Assembly (NCBI GenBank): GCA_017555325.1 | Contig: JAFZGR010000233.1 | Location: 1 to 7,763 of the forward strand | Reading direction: 5' to 3' | DNA from: Alphaproteobacteria bacterium | GTDB taxonomy: Bacteria; Pseudomonadota; Alphaproteobacteria; CAAHEQ01; UBA3637 | Length of the DNA stretch: 7,763 nt | In this document: one piece after another, positions 1 through 6,571 of the stretch | Numbering within the stretch: the stretch's first letter is position 1 | How the letters are laid out: every line of letters starts with the position of its first letter | Notes under the pieces: generated by a model | What the model was told of the DNA's origin: nothing | Database searches by the model: none | The model's input: the letters and a program-made list of their open reading frames with translations, nothing else | Position numbers and translations under genes: made by a program

Positions 1-1794
1 CCGTTCATTGCTATCTAAATATTTTTTACGCAAACGAATGTTTTGTGGCGTCACTTCCACTAATTCATCATCTTCAATATAAGACAACGCAACTTCAAGC
101 GGTAAAATACGTGGCGGATATAACAACACATTATCGTCTTTACCGGCTGCCCGCATGTTTGTTAATTTTTTTCCTTTAATCGGATTAACTTCAATATCCC
201 CCGGTTTAGCATTAGCCCCAATAATCATACCGGCATAAACCGTTACACCTGCCGGAATAAAGAGCGGACCTCGTTCCTGAATATTCCACAACGCATACGG
301 AACGGCTTTTCCTTGTTCTGTTGAAATTAAAACACCGTTTCTCCGCCCTGTTATAACACCTTTATACGGGGCATAACTATGGAACAATCTGTTCATAATA
401 CCTGTTCCGCAAGTATCCGTCAAAAATTCACTGTAATAACCGATTAAACCACGTGAGGGCGCAATAAAGACCAACCGTGTTTTTCCGCCACCGCTAGGCG
501 TCATTTCCGTCAATTCTGCTTTACGCATACTCATTTTTTCAACGACAACACCAGCGTATTCATCATCCACATCCACAACAACTTCTTCCATCGGTTCTAA
601 TTTATTGCCGTTTCCATCTTCTTTAAATACAACCCGTGGACGAGAAACAGATAATTCATATCCTTCCCGACGCATTGTTTCAATTAAAACACCCAACTGC
701 AACTCTCCCCGTCCGGCAACTTCAAAGGCATCAGTTGTGTCTGTTCGAGAAACTTTTAACGCAATATTTCCTTCCGCTTCTTTGCAAAGACGATCCCAAA
801 TCATACGGGAAGTCACTTTATCCCCTTCCGTACCGGCAAGCGGAGACGTATTAATCGAAAAAGTCATTGCCAATGTTGGCGGATCAATTGGTTCTGCCTG
901 AATAGGATCTGTTACAGTTGAATCACATAATGTATCAGACACTGTCGCATCAGTCAAACCGGCAATACTGACAATATCGCCTGCAATTCCTTCATCAATC
1001 GGTTGACGTTTTAACCCACGGAAAGCAATAATTTTAGATGCCCGAGCCGTTTCAACCGCTTTTCCGTCACGGGAAATTGCTTTTATCATCTGATTTGTTT
1101 TAACCTTTCCGGATAAAATACGACCTGTTAAAATACGCCCGACAAACGGATCAGCTTCCAACGTTGTGACAAGCATTCTAAACGGGCCGTTGATATCACA
1201 TTTAGGAGCCGGTACATGCTCTACGATTTTCTTAAACAACGGCATAATGTCTTTTCGTTCATCTGCCAAATCATTAACAGCCCAACCTTCCCGACCGGAA
1301 GCAAATAATGTCGGGAAATCCAATTGTTCATCTGTTGCGCCCAAATTATCAAACAAATCAAAAATCTCATTATGAACTTCATCCGGTCGAGCATCAGCAC
1401 GATCAATTTTATTAATTACAACTATCGGACGCAAACCCAACTTTAAAGCTTTTGATAAAACAAACTTTGTTTGTGGCAACGGTCCTTCTGCCGAATCAAC
1501 CAATAAAATAACACCATCTACCATGGACAAAATACGTTCAACTTCTCCACCAAAATCAGCGTGCCCTGGTGTATCCACAATATTAATCCGAATACCATTC
1601 CATTCAACAGACGTACATTTTGCAAAAATGGTAATACCCCGTTCCCGTTCCAAATCATTGGAATCCATTGCACAGGTAACAACCTGTTGATTTTCTCGAT
1701 AAGCTCCGCTTTGCTTTAAAAAAGCATCCACAAAAGTTGTTTTACCATGGTCAACGTGTGCGATAATCGCAATATTTCTCATTTCTTGTATCAT
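1..1794 (-). CDS. typA: Ribosome-associated translational GTPase TypA/BipA, C-terminus cut by window edge
   Basis: TypA (BipA) is a translational GTPase related to EF-G and LepA. It binds the ribosome and is linked to ribosome assembly and stress or cold adaptation. The reading frame is open for 598 codons to the left edge with no stop. The family is usually about 605-615 aa, so roughly ten residues are missing. Visible motifs: P-loop AHVDHGKT at residues 12-19, the switch I stretch ERERGIT at 49-55, DTPGH at 74-78 with the catalytic His78, and NKID at 128-131. Elongation-factor barrel and G'-less EF-G-like domains follow, with GRGELQLG near 361-368. The TypA-specific C-terminal domain ends in DDELVEVTP, close to the family's usual end. 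The start at 1794 (MIQEMRNIAII) is chosen over an ATG at 1782 because AAAAGG lies 7 bases upstream and TypA proteins usually carry a few residues before RNIAIIAHVDHGKT. It has its own promoter. Confidence 0.97.
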   Translation of the reverse strand, partial: MIQEMRNIAIIAHVDHGKTTFVDAFLKQSGAYRENQQVVTCAMDSNDLERERGITIFAKCTSVEWNGIRINIVDTPGHADFGGEVERILSMVDGVILLVDSAEGPLPQTKFVLSKALKLGLRPIVVINKIDRADARPDEVHNEIFDLFDNLGATDEQLDFPTLFASGREGWAVNDLADERKDIMPLFKKIVEHVPAPKCDINGPFRMLVTTLEADPFVGRILTGRILSGKVKTNQMIKAISRDGKAVETARASKIIAFRGLKRQPIDEGIAGDIVSIAGLTDATVSDTLCDSTVTDPIQAEPIDPPTLAMTFSINTSPLAGTEGDKVTSRMIWDRLCKEAEGNIALKVSRTDTTDAFEVAGRGELQLGVLIETMRREGYELSVSRPRVVFKEDGNGNKLEPMEEVVVDVDDEYAGVVVEKMSMRKAELTEMTPSGGGKTRLVFIAPSRGLIGYYSEFLTDTCGTGIMNRLFHSYAPYKGVITGRRNGVLISTEQGKAVPYALWNIQERGPLFIPAGVTVYAGMIIGANAKPGDIEVNPIKGKKLTNMRAAGKDDNVLLYPPRILPLEVALSYIEDDELVEVTPQNIRLRKKYLDSNER

Positions 1795-1801
1795 TATTTT
1801 A

Positions 1802-1807
1802 CCTTTT
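1802..1807 (-). promoter_or_regulatory. Ribosome binding site of typA
   Basis: On the minus strand AAAAGG is followed by 7 bases and then the ATG at 1794. It decides that start over the in-frame ATG at 1782, for which the spacing would be about 19 bases. Confidence 0.7.
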
Positions 1808-1831
1808 CTTTTCTAAATTAAATATTTGCGT

Positions 1832-1860
1832 ATTATATAGAAATTTTTTAAAGAAGTCTA
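1832..1860 (-). promoter_or_regulatory. Sigma-70-type promoter for typA
   Basis: The minus strand shows TAGACT (1855-1860, four of six matches to TTGACA), a spacer of exactly 17 bases, and a perfect TATAAT (1832-1837). Transcription would start near 1825, leaving a short leader of about 30 bases before the typA start. It sits in the 103-base gap between the PEBP gene and typA, the largest intergenic gap in the window. The spacing and perfect -10 box make it the best promoter here, although AT-rich DNA yields chance TATAAT boxes. Confidence 0.7.
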
Positions 1861-1897
1861 GTAAAATATTAAAAAACCAACAAAAAATCTTATTGTT

Positions 1898-2383
1898 TTA
1901 TATCACTTCATCTTTAACACTAGGATAAATTCCATGTAACTCTGCTTCGGCAATAATATGCCCTTGCATAGCTGCCATTAATTCATCATATGAAAAACCT
2001 GTCTTTAAAGGTAATTCCGTATCTAATGCATACACGGTTAAATCATACGTATGTGCTCTATCAGGAGGCATCATACCACCATATAATGACACATTCCAAC
2101 TGGAAAGCCCTTGAATAAAATCATTATCTTGCCGAATCGATACATTTTCAGCCACACTTGTTTGTTTTAAGTTTGCAATTAACCAATGTATCCAATCAAA
2201 ACCTGCAACTGGAATAGCATCCTTATCATCTAAAACAACTGCAAACGATTTTGTTCCTGCCGGCACTTCTTGAATATCAAACGGCAATGAATATGTTGGT
2301 ATTCCATCTAAAAACTGCATACCAAATTGACCATATTTATCATCAATAATGCCATTTTGAATTCCTATACTACTTACTTTCAT
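1898..2383 (-). CDS. PEBP family protein (YbhB/YbcL type, Raf kinase inhibitor-like)
   Basis: A 161-aa protein of the phosphatidylethanolamine-binding protein family, a small beta fold with an anion-binding pocket. Its bacterial members mostly have no firmly assigned role. The family core is visible: LDDKDA at residues 51-56 (usual DDPDAP), IHW at 65-67, then YGGMMPPDRAHTYDLTVYALD at about 101-121, matching the family's YGG-PP-HxY-YALD block. His66 and His111 are the expected pocket residues. There is no signal peptide, so it is probably cytoplasmic. A longer reading from a GTG at 2407 would add eight mostly basic residues that are only the translated ribosome binding site. The ATG at 2383 has AAAAGGAG seven bases upstream and is preferred. 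It lies 20 bases after the HAD gene and is probably cotranscribed with it. The MMPPD variant and the TSVAEN stretch resemble, from memory, Firmicutes-type members. Family assignment is firm, the biological role unknown. Confidence 0.9.
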   Translation of the reverse strand: MKVSSIGIQNGIIDDKYGQFGMQFLDGIPTYSLPFDIQEVPAGTKSFAVVLDDKDAIPVAGFDWIHWLIANLKQTSVAENVSIRQDNDFIQGLSSWNVSLYGGMMPPDRAHTYDLTVYALDTELPLKTGFSYDELMAAMQGHIIAEAELHGIYPSVKDEVI

Positions 2384-2390
2384 TTTTCGT

Positions 2391-2398
2391 CTCCTTTT
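2391..2398 (-). promoter_or_regulatory. Ribosome binding site of the PEBP gene
   Basis: AAAAGGAG on the minus strand lies 7 bases before the ATG at 2383. It is the strongest Shine-Dalgarno match in the window. It lies inside the longer GTG-initiated frame, which argues against that start. Confidence 0.85.
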
Positions 2399-2403
2399 GT
2401 ATA

Positions 2404-3258
2404 TCACTGATTTAATGTTTCTTGCATTTTTTTCAAATGGACATCGGCAACAATTTTATCAATAATGCCTTTCACAAAAATATCAATCGGTTTTCCTGTT
2501 CGATAATCCGCCGGCGCAATTACATCCGCCCTATCAATACCTAATAAACCTTTTACCTTTTCCCGTCGATTTGGAATATCTTCCTGATAAACAGCAATTG
2601 TATGCCCTCCTTCCCGTTTAACCGTTTTCATCGATGGAATATCCGTATCCCCATCACCAATATAAATGATATGCTCAAATGGCATTGGCTTATCAGCATC
2701 ATTCATGTGACGATTAACACTTTCATTATCACTTACATCCAAGCATCCTTTATTTATTCGATATAAAAATTGTGTTTTATTAGTGTAATTAACAACCAAT
2801 CCAGGCCAACAAGCTATCCCTTTTTCATCATACATAAACGAAGATGCAAAAATCTCTTTAAAATATGGTGCAATTCGCGTACCTTCTACCATTTCTTTTA
2901 AACCGGAAGAAATAATATAATGCTCTAATGCTACCCCTTTTGTTTCGGCATAGGCATTTATACGCAAAAACCAATCACTCACACCAGCAAATAACACAAC
3001 CTGTTCTGCATATTTTTTAAATTCCTCTTTGGTAAACGGCAAGCTGTGTTTTTCCGATTCTTCTTTCATTTTTTTCATATAGGCCAATATTCCATCTGCT
3101 TTTTGTTCTTGTCCCATCCGATTACTTGCTTCCCAAAAAGAGCGAGGTGTCATTCCCAATAGTTCAATAAACCCATACTCCTGCATATTCCCAGGAGCAA
3201 GTGTTCCGTCAAAATCATAACAAATTGCCATTGGAATTTTATTTTTTAACTGAACCAT
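2404..3258 (-). CDS. HAD-superfamily hydrolase, phosphoserine-phosphatase-like
   Basis: A 284-aa soluble protein of the haloacid dehalogenase superfamily, whose members transfer phosphate through an aspartyl intermediate. All four HAD motifs are present: motif I DFDGT at residues 15-19 (nucleophile Asp15, acid/base Asp17), motif II in IISSG at 115-119, a candidate motif III lysine at Lys161 (NYTNKTQ), and motif IV GDGDTD at 201-206, which binds magnesium. A long helical insert at about 25-100 between motifs I and II is the expected position of a C1-type cap domain. The length and the phrases EHYIISSGLKEM and IFASSFMY fit a group of uncharacterised HAD hydrolases that I recall mainly from gut bacteria. 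The substrate cannot be told from sequence. The start at 3258 is preferred because AAAGGG lies 6 bases upstream; an ATG at 3273 has only a weak site. It is probably the first gene of a pair with the PEBP gene, 20 bases downstream. I see no convincing promoter. Confidence 0.88.
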   Translation of the reverse strand: MVQLKNKIPMAICYDFDGTLAPGNMQEYGFIELLGMTPRSFWEASNRMGQEQKADGILAYMKKMKEESEKHSLPFTKEEFKKYAEQVVLFAGVSDWFLRINAYAETKGVALEHYIISSGLKEMVEGTRIAPYFKEIFASSFMYDEKGIACWPGLVVNYTNKTQFLYRINKGCLDVSDNESVNRHMNDADKPMPFEHIIYIGDGDTDIPSMKTVKREGGHTIAVYQEDIPNRREKVKGLLGIDRADVIAPADYRTGKPIDIFVKGIIDKIVADVHLKKMQETLNQ

Positions 3259-3264
3259 ACATAT

Positions 3265-3270
3265 CCCTTT
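3265..3270 (-). promoter_or_regulatory. Ribosome binding site of the HAD hydrolase gene
   Basis: AAAGGG on the minus strand is 6 bases before the ATG at 3258. It overlaps the first codons of the longer alternative frame starting at 3273, so the shorter start is favoured. Confidence 0.6.
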
Positions 3271-3294
3271 CATTTAATCTTTAAGCTGTTACAC

Positions 3295-3332
3295 AAAAAA
3301 AATAAATCTGCCCCAAATCGGCAGACTTATTT
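3295..3332 (-). terminator. Rho-independent terminator of the unknown 252-aa protein gene
   Basis: A 13-bp stem (3320-3332 with 3300-3312, one G-U pair in the minus-strand RNA) encloses a 7-base loop. It is followed on the minus strand by a run of T down to 3295. It starts three bases after the stop codon at 3336. The odd base pair is G-U only in the minus-strand RNA (A-C in plus), which together with the T run shows that it serves the minus strand. Confidence 0.87.
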
Positions 3333-3335
3333 CTA

Positions 3336-4094
3336 TTATCGCGAATTATCTCGTCTCATATATATCGGTCGTCCATCTCGATTATGCACATTCAGAACTT
3401 TTTGCACAATCGGAACATTATATTCTGGCAACACTATATCCGAACGACTTAACACACTAGTCCCCCGCATATTTTGGATTTGATTTCCAAACAATAACGT
3501 TCCAGATGCTTCTCTTTGCGCATGAAGCCGTTCATTTTTTCCAACATATACAACTTGAACACTTGAATCATACGGACGGATAAAACAACCCCGCTCATCA
3601 TTAAAACACAACTGAAAACACAGCCCTTTTTGTTCAGGTTTTGCGGGATCCCAAAAAACAACATTCAATCGCGCCATTCCTCCAAGACGCGTGTTCTTTT
3701 TGCCGATTTCACGCACTTTTGCTTTTATTTCTCCACGTGAATTACGTTCTTGTACATTTATTTCAAATCGACGAGGAGATCCATCTTGCGTTTTTAAATC
3801 AACCGTAAACAAGCCAACCGGATGAGCTTCTTGAACTGCAGAAATCACCGGCAACTGTGTCGTTGTATTTGTTGAAGCACCATTATTTCTTTTTTTTGAT
3901 AATTGTGTCCGAACAAAATCGTTTGTCATTCCAGGCACATCCCGAACAATATTTCCTTTAGGTTTAGTTGCCTGATCATATACACATCTTCCCATACCTC
4001 CTACCGTTAAAACAGCAATAGTTCCTATAACAAGTTTTCCCAAACAACCAATCCCTTTACATAACACATTCCATGTACCTTTAATCAAACCCAT
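3336..4094 (-). CDS. Unknown basic protein with one N-terminal membrane segment
   Basis: I do not recognise this 252-aa protein. Residues about 15-35 form a glycine-rich hydrophobic stretch (core LVIGTIAVLTVGG at 21-33) interrupted by Lys20. It is preceded by a short segment with Lys5 and Lys13. No lipobox or clear signal-peptidase site is visible, so a membrane anchor seems likelier than a cleaved signal. A low-complexity Asn/Thr-rich linker (about 66-80) follows, then a region of alternating hydrophobic and charged residues (about 93-190) that looks beta-rich. Cys159, Cys163 and Cys170 are clustered there. The C-terminus is rich in Arg, and the protein is basic overall. The ATG at 4094 is chosen because AGAGGTG lies 6 bases upstream; a GTG at 4103 is itself part of that ribosome binding site. 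The gene sits between two terminators and so looks like a separate unit. That it is a real gene is supported by length, ribosome binding site and terminator placement. Confidence 0.8.
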   Translation of the reverse strand: MGLIKGTWNVLCKGIGCLGKLVIGTIAVLTVGGMGRCVYDQATKPKGNIVRDVPGMTNDFVRTQLSKKRNNGASTNTTTQLPVISAVQEAHPVGLFTVDLKTQDGSPRRFEINVQERNSRGEIKAKVREIGKKNTRLGGMARLNVVFWDPAKPEQKGLCFQLCFNDERGCFIRPYDSSVQVVYVGKNERLHAQREASGTLLFGNQIQNMRGTSVLSRSDIVLPEYNVPIVQKVLNVHNRDGRPIYMRRDNSR

Positions 4095-4100
4095 TTTTGT

Positions 4101-4108
4101 CACCTCTT
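4101..4108 (-). promoter_or_regulatory. Ribosome binding site of the unknown 252-aa protein gene
   Basis: The minus strand reads AAGAGGTG followed by 6 bases and the ATG at 4094. It includes the GTG at 4101-4103, which would otherwise be taken as a start three codons earlier. Confidence 0.7.
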
Positions 4109-4114
4109 TTATAC

Positions 4115-4149
4115 AATAAACCCCGTCTTATCATTAGACGGGGTTTATT
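4115..4149 (-). terminator. Rho-independent terminator after gyrB
   Basis: A perfect 14-bp inverted repeat (4115-4128 with 4136-4149) encloses a 7-base loop. The GC-rich core is CCCCGTCT paired with AGACGGGG, flanked by AATAAA and TTTATT. It begins six bases after the gyrB stop codon. The T tract (TTTATT) is short and lies inside the extended stem. The hairpin is nearly symmetric and could act on either strand, but only minus-strand genes are present. Confidence 0.8.
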
Positions 4150-4175
4150 ATACCATTAAATGTCAAGATTTGCAA
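4147..4175 (-). promoter_or_regulatory. Possible promoter for the unknown gene, overlapping the gyrB end and terminator
   Basis: The minus strand shows TTGCAA (4170-4175, four of six matches), a 17-base spacer and a perfect TATAAT (4147-4152). It lies across the last gyrB codons and the first arm of the terminator. A transcript would start near 4139-4140, inside that arm. Only 20 bases separate the hairpin from the next ATG, so a promoter for that gene has to lie in or before the hairpin unless the gene depends on readthrough. A TATAAT in AT-rich DNA can be chance. Confidence 0.35.
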
Positions 4176-6558
4176 CATCTAATGCATTTTGCTGGATAAA
4201 TTCCCGTCGGGGTTCAACAACATCCCCCATTAAACAAGAAAAGACCTGTTCTGCCTCATCCTGATGTGTCACTTTAACCTGCAGCAATCGACGGGCATTC
4301 GGATCCAATGTTGTTTCCCACAACTGTTCCGGATTCATTTCACCTAATCCTTTATATCGGTTAATGGCAATTCCTTTTTTCGCTGTTTTAAAAATAGCCT
4401 CAGCCAAAGAAACCGGATCGTGAATTTCATGTGTTCCGTCTTTGGTATTCAATGTAGCAGGCTGTGCATAAAATTCTTTCAAATCCTTCGACATTTCATT
4501 TAATTTACGAGCTTCTCCACAAGTCAACAAAGTTGAATCAATAATATGTTGCTCTGTCACACCTCGCAACGTACGTTCCAAAACAAATGTTCCTTCATCA
4601 GTTGTAGAACACCGCCAACCTCGTTCATATTCCGGTTCAATTGCATTTAATCTATCAGCAAAACGGTCATCACAAACAGCCCCTTGTTCAAACAAGCCCT
4701 GAACAGCCATTTGCGCAACAATACGGGCGGGCAAGCGATTAGACATACTTAAAATCAAATTACGGGCAACACGTGCTTGCTCTACCCGATTAATCAAATC
4801 GGCACCAGCCACCTGTTCTCCGCCTTGCGAAACCAAAACAGCATCTGCTGTACCAACCTGAATAAGATATTCTTCCATAGATTTATCATCTTTTAAATAA
4901 ATTTCGGAATTTCCTCTTTTGGCCCGATAAAGTGGCGGTTGTGCAATATATACGTATCCTTTTTCAATAACTTCTGGCATCTGACGGAAAAAGAATGTTA
5001 ACAACAATGTCCGAATATGAGCACCGTCAACATCAGCATCGGTCATAATAATAATTTTATGATATCGAATTTTATCAATATTAAAATCATCTCGACCAAT
5101 ACCAGTTCCCAACGCCGTCACAATTGTTCCAATTTCCGCAGAAGAAAGCATTTTATCAAATCGAGCTCGTTCCACATTCAAAATTTTACCACGCAAAGGC
5201 AAAATTGCCTGATGAGCCCGATCCCGTCCTTGTTTAGCAGAACCACCAGCAGAATCCCCTTCAACAATAAAAACTTCTGAATCAGCAGGATCTTTACTTT
5301 GACAATCAGCTAATTTCCCCGGTAAGGAAGCCATATCTAACGCCCCTTTCCGCCGCGTTAATTCACGAGCCTTACGAGCAGCTTCCCGAGCAGCGGCAGC
5401 TTCAACAACTTTACCGATAATTTTACGAGCTTCTGCCGGATGTTCTTCAAACCATTGTTCTAACTTATCCCCAACAATACCTTCCACCACCGGTCGAACC
5501 TCAGAAGAAACCAACTTATCTTTTGTTTGAGAGGAAAATTTCGGATCCGGAACTTTAACAGATAGCACTACCGTTAATCCTTCACGCATATCTTCACCAG
5601 ATAAATCCACTTTTTCTTTTTTTGTCAAACCGGAATTAACTGCATAATTATTAATCGTACGTGTCAACGCTGCCCGCAATCCAGCCAAGTGTGTGCCACC
5701 ATCCCGTTGTGGAATATTATTTGTAAAACACAAACAAGTTTCATGGTATCCATCTGTCCATTCAAAAGCAGCCTCAACAGTAATGCCATCTTTTTCTCCG
5801 GATAAATCAAATGGTGTTTCATGAAGAGAATTTTTAGATCTATTTAAATATTTAACAAATTCTAAAATACCCCCTTCATAATGTAAAACCACAGTTTTCG
5901 GTTCACTGGAACGATTATCCGTCAAATGAATACAAACCCCTGAATTCAAAAAAGCCAATTCACGAATCCGATGTTCTAAAGTATCAAAATCAAAAACAAT
6001 ATTTTTAAATGTTTCTTCGGACGGATGAAATGTCACCATAGTTCCGTGTTTACCCGGAGCATCACCAACAACTTTTAATGGAGCAACCGAATTCCCATCT
6101 TCAAAACGAACAAAATGTTCTTTATCATTTCGCCAAATGCGTACCTCCAACCAATCAGATAACGCATTTACCACAGAAACACCTACACCGTGCAATCCAC
6201 CAGAAACTTTGTAGGAATTGTTATCAAATTTACCACCGGCATGAAGTTGAGTCATAATAACTTCGGCAGCAGATATACCTTCAGTTTTGTGAATATCAGT
6301 CGGCATCCCCCGTCCGTTATCTGTAATACTGACAGAACCATCTGCATTTAAAATCACATCAACTTGTGTACAATATCCGGCCAAAGCTTCATCAATAGAG
6401 TTATCTAAAACTTCATAAACCATATGATGTAAGCCTGTTCCGTCATCTGTGTCCCCAATATACATTCCCGGACGTTTACGAACAGCATCTAACCCTTTTA
6501 AAACCTTAATAGAATCGGCATTATATGATTCTTCAGCAATTTTAATATCTTCTGTCAT
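4156..6558 (-). CDS. gyrB: DNA gyrase subunit B
   Basis: GyrB is the ATPase subunit of DNA gyrase (A2B2), which introduces negative supercoils. The protein is 800 aa, close to the 804 aa of E. coli GyrB. The N-terminal GHKL ATPase domain shows YEVLDNSIDEA at residues 48-58 (Glu49 and Asn53, matching E. coli Glu42 and Asn46), TDNGRGMP at 79-86 (Asp80, matching Asp73) and GGLHGVGVSVVNALS. The transducer domain follows. The TOPRIM domain starts with EGDSAGGSAKQGR from Glu433 and carries DADVDG at 507-512, whose acidic residues bind magnesium. An insert of Gram-negative type follows, diverging from E. coli in sequence. The C-terminal tail has RYKGLGEMNPEQLWETT and ends in ANLDI. The start is 11 bases after the recF stop, and its ribosome binding site overlaps that stop, so the two are probably translationally coupled. 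No break or missing catalytic residue is seen. gyrA is not in the window. Confidence 0.99.
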   Translation of the reverse strand: MTEDIKIAEESYNADSIKVLKGLDAVRKRPGMYIGDTDDGTGLHHMVYEVLDNSIDEALAGYCTQVDVILNADGSVSITDNGRGMPTDIHKTEGISAAEVIMTQLHAGGKFDNNSYKVSGGLHGVGVSVVNALSDWLEVRIWRNDKEHFVRFEDGNSVAPLKVVGDAPGKHGTMVTFHPSEETFKNIVFDFDTLEHRIRELAFLNSGVCIHLTDNRSSEPKTVVLHYEGGILEFVKYLNRSKNSLHETPFDLSGEKDGITVEAAFEWTDGYHETCLCFTNNIPQRDGGTHLAGLRAALTRTINNYAVNSGLTKKEKVDLSGEDMREGLTVVLSVKVPDPKFSSQTKDKLVSSEVRPVVEGIVGDKLEQWFEEHPAEARKIIGKVVEAAAAREAARKARELTRRKGALDMASLPGKLADCQSKDPADSEVFIVEGDSAGGSAKQGRDRAHQAILPLRGKILNVERARFDKMLSSAEIGTIVTALGTGIGRDDFNIDKIRYHKIIIMTDADVDGAHIRTLLLTFFFRQMPEVIEKGYVYIAQPPLYRAKRGNSEIYLKDDKSMEEYLIQVGTADAVLVSQGGEQVAGADLINRVEQARVARNLILSMSNRLPARIVAQMAVQGLFEQGAVCDDRFADRLNAIEPEYERGWRCSTTDEGTFVLERTLRGVTEQHIIDSTLLTCGEARKLNEMSKDLKEFYAQPATLNTKDGTHEIHDPVSLAEAIFKTAKKGIAINRYKGLGEMNPEQLWETTLDPNARRLLQVKVTHQDEAEQVFSCLMGDVVEPRREFIQQNALDVANLDI

Positions 6559-6563
6559 TTTTT

Positions 6564-6571
6564 CTTCCTTT
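6564..6571 (-). promoter_or_regulatory. Ribosome binding site of gyrB overlapping the recF stop
   Basis: AAAGGAAG on the minus strand, five bases before the gyrB ATG, shares two bases with the recF TAA (6570-6572). This arrangement fits translational coupling of the two genes. Confidence 0.75.

Noticed and set aside
605..901. Plus-strand open frames opposite typA (605-901, 636-854, 1166-1375) and a minus-strand one at 1221-1406
   Set aside because: They lie wholly inside the typA coding sequence in other frames, have no family features, and TypA motifs run unbroken on the minus strand.
1871..1897. Weak inverted repeat (AACAA/TTGTT) followed by six T after the PEBP stop
   Set aside because: Only five A-T-rich pairs apart from one G-C pair, with a 9-base loop. 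This is too weak to call a terminator, although the T run leaves it possible.
2384..2407. Upstream GTG start for the PEBP gene, overlapping the HAD stop codon
   Set aside because: The extra residues translate the Shine-Dalgarno sequence itself, and PEBP homology begins after the ATG at 2383.
3449..3664. 71-aa minus-strand frame within the unknown 252-aa gene
   Set aside because: It is a shifted frame inside a longer one that has a better ribosome binding site and a terminator right after its stop.
4147..4165. Perfect TTGACA (4160-4165, minus strand) just before TATAAT at the gyrB end
   Set aside because: The spacer is only 8 bases, far short of 16-18, so these two boxes cannot form one promoter; the TTGACA also encodes the last GyrB residues.
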